Positions 25,313 to 34,343 of a DNA stretch of 64,000 bases are shown here, one piece after another (position 1 is the first letter of the stretch; every line of letters begins with the position of its first letter). The translations under genes and the position numbers were made by a program. This DNA is from JAGLOK01 sp963675575 (GTDB lineage: Bacteria > Bacillota > Clostridia > Christensenellales > UMGS416): NCBI GenBank assembly GCA_963675575.1, contig OY776378.1, positions 1,612,001-1,676,000 of the forward strand. Reading direction: 5' to 3'. The notes under the pieces were generated by a model. The model was given only the letters and a program-made list of their open reading frames with translations. It did no database searches and was not told the origin of the DNA.

Positions 25313-26872
25313 TTATTCTACAGCAATCATTTCCAGCAGTTCATCTATCATAGCAGAAACCGAAGCAAGCCTGTCACGAAGACCGACAAGATCAATTAAG
25401 TCCTCCTGGACGAATTCTGTTTCGGCTAGTTCTTCCTGCTTTACTTCAAGCATTTCGCGGAAAGCGGAAAGTATCTGCTCACTGCGTTCTTCTTCCCTCC
25501 CGGCAATGTCCACATGATAGCCGTATTCCACTATAAGCGGATGGCGGATACCATATTTTTTGCCGTAATGCAGTGCCGAGTAATAATTTTTGTTTTCATA
25601 ATTCGTGCTCATGCGTATTCGAGTCGCCCATTTGGGAAGCCCCATGTGGTGGGCTAAAATTTCCGCCATCATTTCATACATTGGTTTATACTCTTCGTTT
25701 TCAAACGGGTAAATTATGATAACCGTGCCTGAGTTTAGCTCCCCTTTTGAATTTACTGAAAAATTTGTGTGATTGTATAAAATAGTATCGCACTGCGCCT
25801 CGCGTCCGCGTTTGGCGATAACCGCCCATTCAAGCTTTTCCGCTTCAGGCTCAAGGTTTACAAAGCCAAACTCATCAGAGATTTTTTGCGAAAGATTGTG
25901 CACGTACTTTCCTTCAACATATGCGGGATAGCCATACTTTAAAGGCAATACGTTATCCGTCACAGCATGTCCACCACGAACGCCTATTTTGCCCAGTTCA
26001 TTTTTTATGTTCATGTTTTCTTCCTTTTCTTTAGGTGCTTCATTTGAAGTTTTTTCATTTAGTAACTCATTATGTTTTCGACGCTCTTCTATTGAAGCCA
26101 GATAAAGCCCTTTGACTTCATCGTAATAACGCTTGCTTGAGCGCTTCTCCTTGCCTTTTTCATCAAGCTCCAGCCTTGACAAATATTCTTCACAGCTTTC
26201 ATCGTTTCCATCCCAACCGTGATAATAAATTACTGCGGCGTCGAGAAGCAGTCCTTTGCTTTTGGATTCAGCTATATACCATTTGCGTGATAGCGTCATC
26301 ACAGACAGCTCAATATTATATTTCCAGTCCCATGCGGCACGCCGCGCCATCTCTTGGTTTTGTATAACATCGCAATAAGCTGATATGTTTCCCATACCAA
26401 AAGCCAAGCATCCCGCACTCATAAGATTTGGCGATGAAACGCCGTTTGAAACATTTCGCGCGAAAAGTGGCACGATGTCGTAATGCTTGGTTTTCCCATT
26501 ATATTCAACATCTATATCAGTAAAAAACTGTTGTGGAAAATATGAAGCGTCTCTGTCGCCGCTCTCGTACTTGGCAAGCGCCAACCACACCGCGGCTATG
26601 CGTTCAGGCGATATCACATCGGATGTAAAACGTCCGCTTCCAAGCTGGAAGCTTTCGCCGTATCCTTGCGGATTATCAAACTCCCAGTATTTTTTCGCGC
26701 ATTCAAGCGCGTGATCGTATACTTCCTCAATCGCATAGTTGTTGTCATGCGGCTGTGTGATGCCCCATTTGTTAAGCTCAGACTTGGTCGGCGCTTTTGC
26801 GATTAGTTCAAATCCATAATCCTTAACTGCACCTTCAAGAACTTGCCTTTTTGCCAAAGGTTTAGGATACAT
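25313..26872 (-). CDS. Two-domain phage lysin
   Basis: A 519-residue protein. Residues 1-270 form a domain with no clear family (GYGESFQLGSGRFTSD, AAVIYYHGWDG), possibly a second peptidoglycan hydrolase or binding module. After a Lys/Glu linker, residues about 290-515 resemble an Amidase_3-type N-acetylmuramoyl-L-alanine amidase (RGGHAVTDN for the first zinc His, NHTNFS, LIVEYGYHVD near the end). The ATG overlaps the holin stop by one base (ATGA). Position after the holin supports host lysis as the role. Confidence 0.7.
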   Translation of the reverse strand: MYPKPLAKRQVLEGAVKDYGFELIAKAPTKSELNKWGITQPHDNNYAIEEVYDHALECAKKYWEFDNPQGYGESFQLGSGRFTSDVISPERIAAVWLALAKYESGDRDASYFPQQFFTDIDVEYNGKTKHYDIVPLFARNVSNGVSSPNLMSAGCLAFGMGNISAYCDVIQNQEMARRAAWDWKYNIELSVMTLSRKWYIAESKSKGLLLDAAVIYYHGWDGNDESCEEYLSRLELDEKGKEKRSSKRYYDEVKGLYLASIEERRKHNELLNEKTSNEAPKEKEENMNIKNELGKIGVRGGHAVTDNVLPLKYGYPAYVEGKYVHNLSQKISDEFGFVNLEPEAEKLEWAVIAKRGREAQCDTILYNHTNFSVNSKGELNSGTVIIIYPFENEEYKPMYEMMAEILAHHMGLPKWATRIRMSTNYENKNYYSALHYGKKYGIRHPLIVEYGYHVDIAGREEERSEQILSAFREMLEVKQEELAETEFVQEDLIDLVGLRDRLASVSAMIDELLEMIAVE

Positions 26873-27069
26873 CAGAAGTTATCCTTGTCGGTTGGGTTAT
26901 TTAGCACTCCGAAGAGCACCAAAAGCTGCAATACGCTAGAAACTATTGTCTCCACTTGTCCGGGCATTAAACCCCACTGCTCCCACAGGCCCAAATAGCC
27001 AATGATGGATATAATCTGCGCTGCGAAAGTTATCCAAAATACTTTACTTTTAAATCTTGATTGTGTCAT
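26872..27069 (-). CDS. Phage holin, phi-LC3-like
   Basis: A 65-residue protein with two hydrophobic segments. RFKSKVFWITFAAQIISI and LFGVLNNPTDKDNF are typical of phi-LC3-type holins. Translationally coupled to the lysin gene. Confidence 0.85.
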   Translation of the reverse strand: MTQSRFKSKVFWITFAAQIISIIGYLGLWEQWGLMPGQVETIVSSVLQLLVLFGVLNNPTDKDNF

Positions 27070-27126
27070 TTATTTCCTCCTAAATATTTTTATTTGTTTT
27101 TCATGCCTAAAAAAAGGCATAAAAAA

Positions 27127-27140
27127 AGACCCACTGGTCT
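27127..27140 (-). terminator. Terminator between XhlA-like and holin genes
   Basis: AGACC-CACT-GGTCT with seven A on the plus strand (T on the minus strand). A second small hairpin ATGCC / GGCAT follows. Confidence 0.6.
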
Positions 27141-27180
27141 AAACTCGAATCGATTAAATATTTTTTTTACTTAAACTTAA

Positions 27181-27462
27181 TTATCCCAAGCCTTTAAGGA
27201 GCTCGGTCACAATATATGCAATAGCCGCGCCCAACACAAATGTCGCGCTCTTGTCAATCCACTTGCCCCGGGTTTGTTCAAGAGCAGTAATCCTTTTGTT
27301 TATCGCGGCATGCTCATCCTTATTGCACAAGATATGCTCATTTAACTTTTCTTCCGTGTTATCAAGCTTGACGGCAATTTTTTGAACCGCTGTGTTTGTT
27401 TCGTTTGCAAGCTCCAACACGCGATCCAGTTTTTCGTCTAAGCGCAGTTCGTTTTCTGTCAT
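27181..27462 (-). CDS. XhlA-like lysis accessory protein
   Basis: A 93-residue protein: a coiled coil to about residue 65 (LDRVLELANETNTAVQKI, KRITALEQTRGKW) and a C-terminal membrane helix (TFVLGAAIAYIVTELL). Same plan as XhlA of PBSX-like prophages, which works with the holin. Confidence 0.75.
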   Translation of the reverse strand: MTENELRLDEKLDRVLELANETNTAVQKIAVKLDNTEEKLNEHILCNKDEHAAINKRITALEQTRGKWIDKSATFVLGAAIAYIVTELLKGLG

Positions 27463-27496
27463 GATTTTTACCTCATAGGTTTAGATTAGTGTGGGA

Positions 27497-29110
27497 TTAG
27501 CAGCCATTGCCGTTGTTGTATAGGTTTTGGATTTCGTATAAAGTAAGTGCTCTATTATATACTCTAAATTGGTCAAGTTTTCCATCAAGATATTGCCATG
27601 CTCCGTTTAAATATGTTCTACCTATGACACCTATATCTAACGACCAGTCAGTTGCGCTAGTACTTACCAATAAACCATTAATATATAAGTACATGTATCC
27701 TGATATATTTGATATTATAACATGATAATCTGTGCATAAATCTAGGCTATATGACATACTCCCTGCAAGCCACCTTTGAGCCACTATTCCGCTTCCATTA
27801 ATTGTCACATACATATCTGGATTGCCCGTTCCTACATTGCCAAAAACGCCATCAAATGTACCATAATTATTAAGATTTATCCAAAACGAAACAGAAAAAT
27901 CAGAACTATCTGATATTGTTGAACTTGGGGTTAATCTTGAGCTACTGCCATTAAAAATAGCGGTGTTTCCTACTTTTCCGTCTGTGTAAGTAATATTGCT
28001 TACTAAAGCATTTTTGCTTCCTACGGTATCGTAAACAGTGCTTCCACTAACGCTATCCATCGTGTATTCATGAATTAACCCACCAGCTTTGGCAGAGCTT
28101 TCATTCTGCCCAAACTCATCATTATAAGTTCCATTCTTCCCCGGGAATGCTTTGAAATAATTACGCAAACTTGTGCCCATGCAAACATACCATTCATTGT
28201 TGTCTAAATCGCTGACATCAATCCAATATGTTGGGCTTGAACTTGGGTCATTACCAGTGTTGCTACTTAGCAAGCTCCTATATACTGTACCTGCAGATAT
28301 CACATAGTCGTTTTCAGCATATGCTGTTCCGCTCGCATATGTGTTTATTGTACCGCAATCATACCCCGAAGTTATATCATCATCCGAGGTCCAAGGTGTA
28401 GTCTTTCCTCGGAAATTAACAATATCGGAATCAATTGGGCAGTCCGGTTTAATTCTTATTTGACCATGATAATCAGTTCCTGCGTGCGTAAAAAAGTCTT
28501 TGTAAAACGCATCGCAAAAAGCTAAGTCAGGCTCATTGCCTGCACCGAATATGTCAGTTAAATCCATCATTAATATTCCGTTGTCTTCAGTACCATCAAT
28601 CTCCATTACTGCACCGTTGGCGTCTGTTGTGTTAGCGTAATAATGAGTCATATAAATTAGATTTGAAATATTTGTTTCAGATACAACAACTATTCCACTT
28701 AATTCATACCATAGGTTTTGACTTAGAAGAGAAACTTCATCAAAATCTTGAGATGCCCCGCTATACATTCTGAGTTTAATTGACGTGGCATCTGTGTTCG
28801 TTATACGTACTCTGCCTTTCGCATAATATTTATGATTTAATATATAAGCAGGAACATATTGTCTAGCCTCCCCAACGTTTTGTGTGCCTAGGCCAGTGTT
28901 TTCTAAAATATTTGTTTCAACAATTGTGTTTGACGACCCAGAGCTTGACACCCAATCCGTAGTCCCACTATCAAACTGCGGATTTGATACTAAATTACCT
29001 CCATCCACATTTATACCGGGAGTTGCAAAAAACGTCCTCATAACCCCATTATATGTACCCCCACCGTTTCCGCGAACCGTCATCGCGCCATACTTATCTA
29101 TCATCTTCAT
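27497..29110 (-). CDS. Tail fibre protein with carbohydrate-binding and LamG-like domains
   Basis: A 537-residue protein. N-terminal jelly-roll-type region (LVSNPQFDSGTTDWVSSSG), a middle module AYAENDYVISAGTVYRSL ... PTYWIDV with the CBM5/12 pattern (also seen in the pilin-like proteins at 21.6 and 22.7 kb), and a C-terminal concanavalin/LamG-like domain (GNTAIFNGSSSRL, FSVSFWIN, KLDQFRVYNRALT). This is the receptor-binding fibre of the prophage. The second in-frame ATG (29,110) is 8 bases from AGGAG and is preferred to the ATG at 29,116, which is only 2 bases away. Confidence 0.75.
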   Translation of the reverse strand: MKMIDKYGAMTVRGNGGGTYNGVMRTFFATPGINVDGGNLVSNPQFDSGTTDWVSSSGSSNTIVETNILENTGLGTQNVGEARQYVPAYILNHKYYAKGRVRITNTDATSIKLRMYSGASQDFDEVSLLSQNLWYELSGIVVVSETNISNLIYMTHYYANTTDANGAVMEIDGTEDNGILMMDLTDIFGAGNEPDLAFCDAFYKDFFTHAGTDYHGQIRIKPDCPIDSDIVNFRGKTTPWTSDDDITSGYDCGTINTYASGTAYAENDYVISAGTVYRSLLSSNTGNDPSSSPTYWIDVSDLDNNEWYVCMGTSLRNYFKAFPGKNGTYNDEFGQNESSAKAGGLIHEYTMDSVSGSTVYDTVGSKNALVSNITYTDGKVGNTAIFNGSSSRLTPSSTISDSSDFSVSFWINLNNYGTFDGVFGNVGTGNPDMYVTINGSGIVAQRWLAGSMSYSLDLCTDYHVIISNISGYMYLYINGLLVSTSATDWSLDIGVIGRTYLNGAWQYLDGKLDQFRVYNRALTLYEIQNLYNNGNGC

Positions 29111-29143
29111 TGGCATTTCTCCTATACACTCTTTGGCAAATCA

Positions 29144-30001
29144 TCATGCTTCGTCAGTGGTAATTGCACCCACCGCAACCCAGCTATCCTCCCCTATTTT
29201 CCGCAGTGTCAATGCCTCATAACGTCCATTGGATTTAAATGTTTCATCAGTCGCGTCATGTGCATATCCATCAGCGTAAATAGTGATCCCACTTCCCGGT
29301 TGCACGGTTATTTGTCCTGCACCTTCCTGAAATAATGTGATATCTGTGCACTCCGGAAAATTGGCAGCTGACGAGGCAGGGACAGTGACCTCAATTCCCG
29401 ACGCATTGTCGCATCTTATAAAACTATTAATATCCTCCAGTGTTAATACAAAGCTGGTAGTTTTTATGATGTTTTTACTCACCGAACCTAACAATAACGC
29501 TGTTCGTTCGTCGGTTAGCTCAAGTGTTGTCAATCCCCCCGTCACCAAAATCTGCGCCAGAGATATTTCGTATATATGTCCGCCACCAATCAAGTCATCC
29601 TGTGTAAGCGAAGGTGCTGTGGGTGAAGTTCCCGATGTTCCTTTTTTCACATTTGCAGAGATTATAAGCTCTGTTGAAGTTCTATCGAGCCTTATCACTA
29701 CCCTGTCTATTCTATTAGTTCCGGCGGCTTCTTCATGGTCTATTGTAAAAGCCGAGGCTTCATTGTTTATATACCACCAGCCTGCCGGCTCGCCCACCCA
29801 GGCCGCTCCCGTGTCAATTGAAATATCACTGCCTTCACCCAGAGCTCCTTCATCGCCGAGTGCAACCTTTAGCTCATTCAAATATCCTACTACGTACCCC
29901 TGCCCTCCTGTTAAAAGCGAAAGCATCCTCGCAAAATCTATATCCTGATATTGCCTTGGTTCATCTACGCTACTGTTAAAAAATCCGCCGTATTCCGCCA
30001 T
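29144..30001 (-). CDS. Baseplate/fibre protein, duplicated type (copy 2)
   Basis: A 285-residue phage protein: FFNSSVDEPRQYQDIDFARMLSLL at the start, a beta-rich middle (GAAWVGEPAGWWYINNE), and a C-terminal segment RYEALTLRKIGEDSWVAVGA. A paralogue (30,626-31,402) has the same plan. Such proteins link the baseplate to the fibres. GAGG precedes the ATG. Confidence 0.7.
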   Translation of the reverse strand: MAEYGGFFNSSVDEPRQYQDIDFARMLSLLTGGQGYVVGYLNELKVALGDEGALGEGSDISIDTGAAWVGEPAGWWYINNEASAFTIDHEEAAGTNRIDRVVIRLDRTSTELIISANVKKGTSGTSPTAPSLTQDDLIGGGHIYEISLAQILVTGGLTTLELTDERTALLLGSVSKNIIKTTSFVLTLEDINSFIRCDNASGIEVTVPASSAANFPECTDITLFQEGAGQITVQPGSGITIYADGYAHDATDETFKSNGRYEALTLRKIGEDSWVAVGAITTDEA

Positions 30002-30044
30002 TTTGCACCTCTTTATTTGTTGTACTTATATAATTTCTGAACTA

Positions 30045-30629
30045 CTATAGTCTGACTTCCTTAATTGAGGAATTTAACCAACCGGTAGGTACACCAGCTC
30101 CGTTTTGAAAATCCCAATCGTTGCAAATCACCCCGTTTGTTCCATATGTTCTAAGGCGTCTAAAATACGCCTTAACGCCGCTTGGGAAGATATAGTGCTG
30201 ATAATCCACATCTCCCTGCTCCATCCAATTAGCAACCCCCACCCATCGGCCGGAATATCCTGTGACATCTATGGTTGCGCTGCTGCCTCCCAGATTGTCA
30301 GACCAAGTTACATCCAGCCATTCGTTAAGTGGGAACACGTAGGGAGTGCAAGGTGACGCAACATAAGCACCGTCATCGCTCCATATACAATAGGTTTGTC
30401 CATGGAATAGCCAATGCACTTCATTTCCGCCGCTATTGTTATTTGCATCTTTTGATTGATAAAAGTATCCCGTAGGTTGCTCCAAAAATTTAACGCTGGC
30501 AATCATTCTTCCTATCGCCACGCTGCTAACAGGCCATTTATAGTAACTTCCTCCGTCAGCATGCATCACGCGAACCTTTTCACCTGTACTCGCCATTGCC
30601 CCGTAGTGAGATATTATAATATTACTCAT
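30045..30629 (-). CDS. Phage fibre tip-like protein
   Basis: A 194-residue beta-rich protein (SHYGAMASTGEKVRVMHADGG, TIDVTGYSGRW, KAYFRRLRTYGTNG). The ATG at 30,629 overlaps the upstream stop (ATGA) and has GGAG 10 bases ahead; the frame is open further upstream. It pairs with the baseplate protein before it, as the long fibre at 27.5 kb pairs with copy 2. Confidence 0.6.
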   Translation of the reverse strand: MSNIIISHYGAMASTGEKVRVMHADGGSYYKWPVSSVAIGRMIASVKFLEQPTGYFYQSKDANNNSGGNEVHWLFHGQTYCIWSDDGAYVASPCTPYVFPLNEWLDVTWSDNLGGSSATIDVTGYSGRWVGVANWMEQGDVDYQHYIFPSGVKAYFRRLRTYGTNGVICNDWDFQNGAGVPTGWLNSSIKEVRL

Positions 30630-31402
30630 GATGTTAGCGCTCCAACAGCTATCCATTCATCTTCGCCTATCTTGCGCAATGTAAACGCCGAATATTGCCC
30701 ATCTGATGTATAACTGCTATCCAATGCGCGAAGCACCACTCCCGAACTACTGTCAGGTACCGCGGTCACCGGATATGCGCTGTATTGGCATATTACAAGT
30801 TCAGTATTTACGGGAAATGCGACAGCGTTATTTGCGGGTATTGTCACATTGATTGCCGCTGTGTTTGTGCATTTAATAAACTTATTCATGTCAGTTAATG
30901 ACAATGTCCATGCATCGCTTTTTTCCGCTATTCCCGAGGATGATCTTATGCACGGCACTCTCTCATCTTCAATCACAACACTTGTGTCATCTCCATTTAC
31001 GGTAACCTTTACAAGAGATATTTCATAAAGATTTTCGCTTTGGGTTAAATCAATACTAGTTGGCCCCAACACTTGAGCTGAAACTTGGAGGTTTGTTTCC
31101 CTATCCAAGCGCAATATTATTCTATATTGTGCTTGCTGCCCTGTTCCCGGGTCGGAAAATCCGAAGCTTACATCCTCATCATTTTCGTACCACCAGCCAC
31201 AGGGGTCCCCCAGCCACGCACCTCCGCTTTTTAGTGTAACGGTTCTATCCGCCTCCGCGGCCACAACCTGAAGCTCATTTTTAAAGTTTGGTATGTAGCC
31301 GCTTTGTCCAACAAAAAAAGACATCATCTGCGCGAAATGAATGTCCTGGTATTTTTTTTGGATTGTTTCCGTGCTGTTAAATAATCCGCTTGTTTGTGCC
31401 AT
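30626..31402 (-). CDS. Baseplate/fibre protein, duplicated type (copy 1)
   Basis: A 258-residue paralogue of the protein at 29,144: LFNSTETIQKKYQDIHFAQMMS, GGAWLGDPCGWWYENDE, QYSAFTLRKIGEDEWIAVGA. Duplication of the unit (baseplate plus fibre) followed by fibre divergence is a usual way phages widen receptor range. Confidence 0.7.
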   Translation of the reverse strand: MAQTSGLFNSTETIQKKYQDIHFAQMMSFFVGQSGYIPNFKNELQVVAAEADRTVTLKSGGAWLGDPCGWWYENDEDVSFGFSDPGTGQQAQYRIILRLDRETNLQVSAQVLGPTSIDLTQSENLYEISLVKVTVNGDDTSVVIEDERVPCIRSSSGIAEKSDAWTLSLTDMNKFIKCTNTAAINVTIPANNAVAFPVNTELVICQYSAYPVTAVPDSSSGVVLRALDSSYTSDGQYSAFTLRKIGEDEWIAVGALTS

Positions 31403-31431
31403 GTTTATTCTCGCTTTCCATATATATATTG

Positions 31432-32538
31432 CTATTTTACAAACTCTTTAATGATTTGACCGTACTTTGTGTTAATCGCCTGCGCAATGCTCATTGCCGC
31501 ACTTCCGAAATAAAGCTGTTTTATCGCCGGCTTAACACCTTCATACGTGTATTTAATCATAGTAATTTTGAGATCCATCGATTCACCACTTTTATAGTCA
31601 ATAAAAGTGATTTTATCTCCCAGGTCATAGCTTGGCTCGCTTTCCGCCGCAAGCCCCGCCACGCTTATTGTGCTTCCGTAACTTTTAAGTACAGATTTGC
31701 CCACAGTTACCAACTCATCAGTTGTAATTGCGTCTTTTTCAATCTTAAAATCTTCCACTCTTCCAACCCCGGAAGGTGGCAGCGTCAGCGAATCATCATA
31801 CACTTCCACTATGGTTTTTTCAGCGCCGATATATCCATCCCCCGCATATATAAGGTTTTTCATATGCGACATGTCTTTTGCCACAACGTTTTTTATTGAA
31901 GTGCCAAGTTTCAATGAAAATACCGCAGTGGGATTTTCCGTTTGCGTCAGAGTTCTATCTTTTCCCTGATGTACGCTGAACTCTGCCGTTTTAGCTGTTA
32001 AATCGACTTCACATTTAAGTCCGAGGCCATTCAGCGGCAAAAGAATTCCATAAATTTCATTAGCAAGATTTATGTTAACTGTTTTGAAGTTTATCGCTTC
32101 ACCCAGACCGTTTGCCGAGCCTAATACAAATACATCCATTTTCCTGTTTGTGTCATCAGGATTTATAAGGTTTCTGTCTATCAAAGAACGTACTATGTTT
32201 TCCGTTGTCACCTCTATGTATTCATCGTTGTCTTCACCGTTTGGGGCAACAGTTATCCTGCGTTTGATGACATCTTTTAGCTCTATCCCATATGCCATAA
32301 GAACTTCGCCGGATTTGTTATCAGTGCGTGTGATGCTTACAGACTCGATTATTCCGCATCTTAACGGATCAATATAAATTATTCTGCCAACGTCGAGCTC
32401 GTCAGCATTATTCTGGTTCAAGTTCACTTCCAACTTGAAGCTTCCCTCTTCATTGTAGTTTCGGATAAAATCCAAGCTTATGTAATTTGTTATTATCGAT
32501 ACTTGGGTCAAAGTCTCATCCAAAATCAAAATATTCAT
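31432..32538 (-). CDS. Siphovirus ReqiPepy6 Gp37-like tail protein
   Basis: A 368-residue protein. DLGDKITFIDYKSGESMDLKI and YIDPLRCGIIESVSITR are typical of the Gp37-like/tail-associated family of siphophages, which forms part of the tail tip. Three bases after the distal tail gene. Confidence 0.75.
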   Translation of the reverse strand: MNILILDETLTQVSIITNYISLDFIRNYNEEGSFKLEVNLNQNNADELDVGRIIYIDPLRCGIIESVSITRTDNKSGEVLMAYGIELKDVIKRRITVAPNGEDNDEYIEVTTENIVRSLIDRNLINPDDTNRKMDVFVLGSANGLGEAINFKTVNINLANEIYGILLPLNGLGLKCEVDLTAKTAEFSVHQGKDRTLTQTENPTAVFSLKLGTSIKNVVAKDMSHMKNLIYAGDGYIGAEKTIVEVYDDSLTLPPSGVGRVEDFKIEKDAITTDELVTVGKSVLKSYGSTISVAGLAAESEPSYDLGDKITFIDYKSGESMDLKITMIKYTYEGVKPAIKQLYFGSAAMSIAQAINTKYGQIIKEFVK

Positions 32539-32541
32539 TTA

Positions 32542-33450
32542 TCAGACCCCCACATAATGTTCAGCGTAGTGCAAATATACAACTGGATCACCCGAGCTTA
32601 CGCTGAAAGTAAGGCTGTTTGTGCCGGCATTCAGCAAAAAATATGTTGAAAGCGGATTTATATAGCCAAATGCTGATGTTTTAACCCCATCCCCGTCAAT
32701 TTTATAGACATCTATAGTGTCTGGCTGCGTATCGATGAAAAGCTTTTCCCCCTCCAAAAGTTCCAATGCTACCTCTAAAAATTCTCCAGTTTCAACCTTT
32801 GTGATTTTTGGCAGTACCGCGGGTCCTCGGAACTCTATCAAAAGAGGCGCGCTGAGTGTCCCGCTGTATTCTATTTGAGCATAATCACCCTGAGTCCCTA
32901 AAGTGAGCCCTTCATCCTCACCTCCAATTAATATAAACGGATTATCAAGTTCAATTCCCTCCGGAGGCCCTGGCCCAAATTCAACTCCGCCAGTAAATCC
33001 TACCATCTCAACATCGTCTTGAACTATTTCCCATGCGGGTCGAGGGCACAAAATTCCGATATCAAAAGACTGCATCACAGCGTTTCGAGTGCTCACCCCC
33101 AGAACTTCCGTTGGGCCATCATAAACACAGCAGTTTATTGTGTAGTTTGAAGTACCGTTTCCGTAGTTAAGCACCCCGGAACCTAAACTTGGATTAAACA
33201 CTTTAAATATTTCTTCGCGCATGACAAGTAGCTGCTCTCTGTCATTATCCGATATCACCGCCCGAAAAGAGATTACTCTATGGTCTAATAGATTTCCAAA
33301 GTGCGATAATCCATCCTGCTGAAACCCTCGTTGGGTCAGTGGAGAAACCGATGGTGCCCCTATTCCTTGGAGATTTTGCAACAGTCTCGGGAACGTGTCC
33401 TTTAGAGTAATTGACTGATTATTTGCGTTTGTAAAAGTAATTTTTTGCAT
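32542..33450 (-). CDS. Distal tail protein (Dit family)
   Basis: A 302-residue protein. N-terminal DTFPRLLQNLQGIG and RAVISDNDREQLLVMREEIFK ... GSGVLNYGNG match the N-terminal tail-hub domain of phage tail family proteins; a beta-rich C-terminal part follows. GAAAGGATG region gives the ribosome binding site. Normally it lies directly after the tape measure; here the cargo block precedes it. Confidence 0.8.
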   Translation of the reverse strand: MQKITFTNANNQSITLKDTFPRLLQNLQGIGAPSVSPLTQRGFQQDGLSHFGNLLDHRVISFRAVISDNDREQLLVMREEIFKVFNPSLGSGVLNYGNGTSNYTINCCVYDGPTEVLGVSTRNAVMQSFDIGILCPRPAWEIVQDDVEMVGFTGGVEFGPGPPEGIELDNPFILIGGEDEGLTLGTQGDYAQIEYSGTLSAPLLIEFRGPAVLPKITKVETGEFLEVALELLEGEKLFIDTQPDTIDVYKIDGDGVKTSAFGYINPLSTYFLLNAGTNSLTFSVSSGDPVVYLHYAEHYVGV

Positions 33451-33477
33451 AAAACATCCTTTCCGAGTATAAAAATA

Positions 33478-33501
33478 AACCGCGGATATGTATCTGCGGT
33501 T
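33478..33501 (-). terminator. Terminator at the end of the lipoprotein cargo
   Basis: AACCGCGGATA-TG-TATCTGCGGTT: an 11-bp stem with one mismatch, followed on the minus strand by T-rich sequence. It isolates the cargo operon from the downstream tail genes. Confidence 0.75.
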
Positions 33502-33537
33502 GTTTTATAAGATTAACTTTTTGTCTAGTTTATTATA

Positions 33538-34329
33538 TCATTTTATTATCATTGTTCCTGCATAATCCAGTTTATAATCATACAAGCTAACTGCTCCGTC
33601 CAAACAGCTTCCCTCTTTTTTAAACTCGTCAATCATTGTATCAACGTTATCTGAATAGAGCATAGGCCCGTGAAGAGACATAAGATAAGTAGCCAGAACC
33701 GCTTCTTGTATTTCCTCATAATCCTCAGCTATATCTTCTTCTTTATATGGATTATCATATATTAAATCAATCTGAATAATTTCCCCCGTATCGTCATCAT
33801 ATGTTATATAAAGCCCGATATAGAGCCCATAATCATCGTCTGAAACCATATCGTATAAAACCATGCTTCTTCTTTTAGCGTCATATAAATAATATGGAGC
33901 TAAATAATTTATACCTTCCCCTTCATTTCCCATTGAAGAAGAAAACGATTCATAATCCATAAAAATGATATAATTTACGAAATTGCTTGTAAATTCTTCA
34001 AGACTGATTCCGATGTCTTTTTTTCCAAAGCGCATATCTTTTTCATAGCTTTCAATGTCCTCTTCATAACCTTTCTTCATCGCTGCAAATTTCTCTGTAT
34101 CGCTATTGGCTGTGTTAATTTTTGTTGTTAGCTCTTGCTTTTCCTCCGTCAATTCAGCGTTTTCAGCCTCCAGACCGGAAAGTGTTTCCGACAACTCCGC
34201 CTGCTTGCTTTCAAGGCGCAAAATTAGCTCCGCTTCTTTTTCTCCTGAGCAGGCACAAAACATAATAAGCATTAAGATTGCTATGATAAATAAAACAGTT
34301 ATTTTAATTTTCTTTTTTAATTTTTTCAT
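33538..34329 (-). CDS. Coiled-coil lipoprotein, family member 6 (cargo)
   Basis: A 263-residue exported lipoprotein: a basic N-terminus, hydrophobic core, lipobox FCAC near residue 27, coiled coil to about 100 (LRLESKQAELSETLSGLEAE), then the motif KKDIGISLEEF and a globular C-terminal domain. A GTG at 34,344 is also in frame and overlaps the upstream stop; the ATG at 34,329 is preferred because the signal peptide starts there. Last gene of the four-gene cargo operon. Confidence 0.72.
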   Translation of the reverse strand: MKKLKKKIKITVLFIIAILMLIMFCACSGEKEAELILRLESKQAELSETLSGLEAENAELTEEKQELTTKINTANSDTEKFAAMKKGYEEDIESYEKDMRFGKKDIGISLEEFTSNFVNYIIFMDYESFSSSMGNEGEGINYLAPYYLYDAKRRSMVLYDMVSDDDYGLYIGLYITYDDDTGEIIQIDLIYDNPYKEEDIAEDYEEIQEAVLATYLMSLHGPMLYSDNVDTMIDEFKKEGSCLDGAVSLYDYKLDYAGTMIIK

Positions 34330-34343
34330 TTCATTTATTCTCA

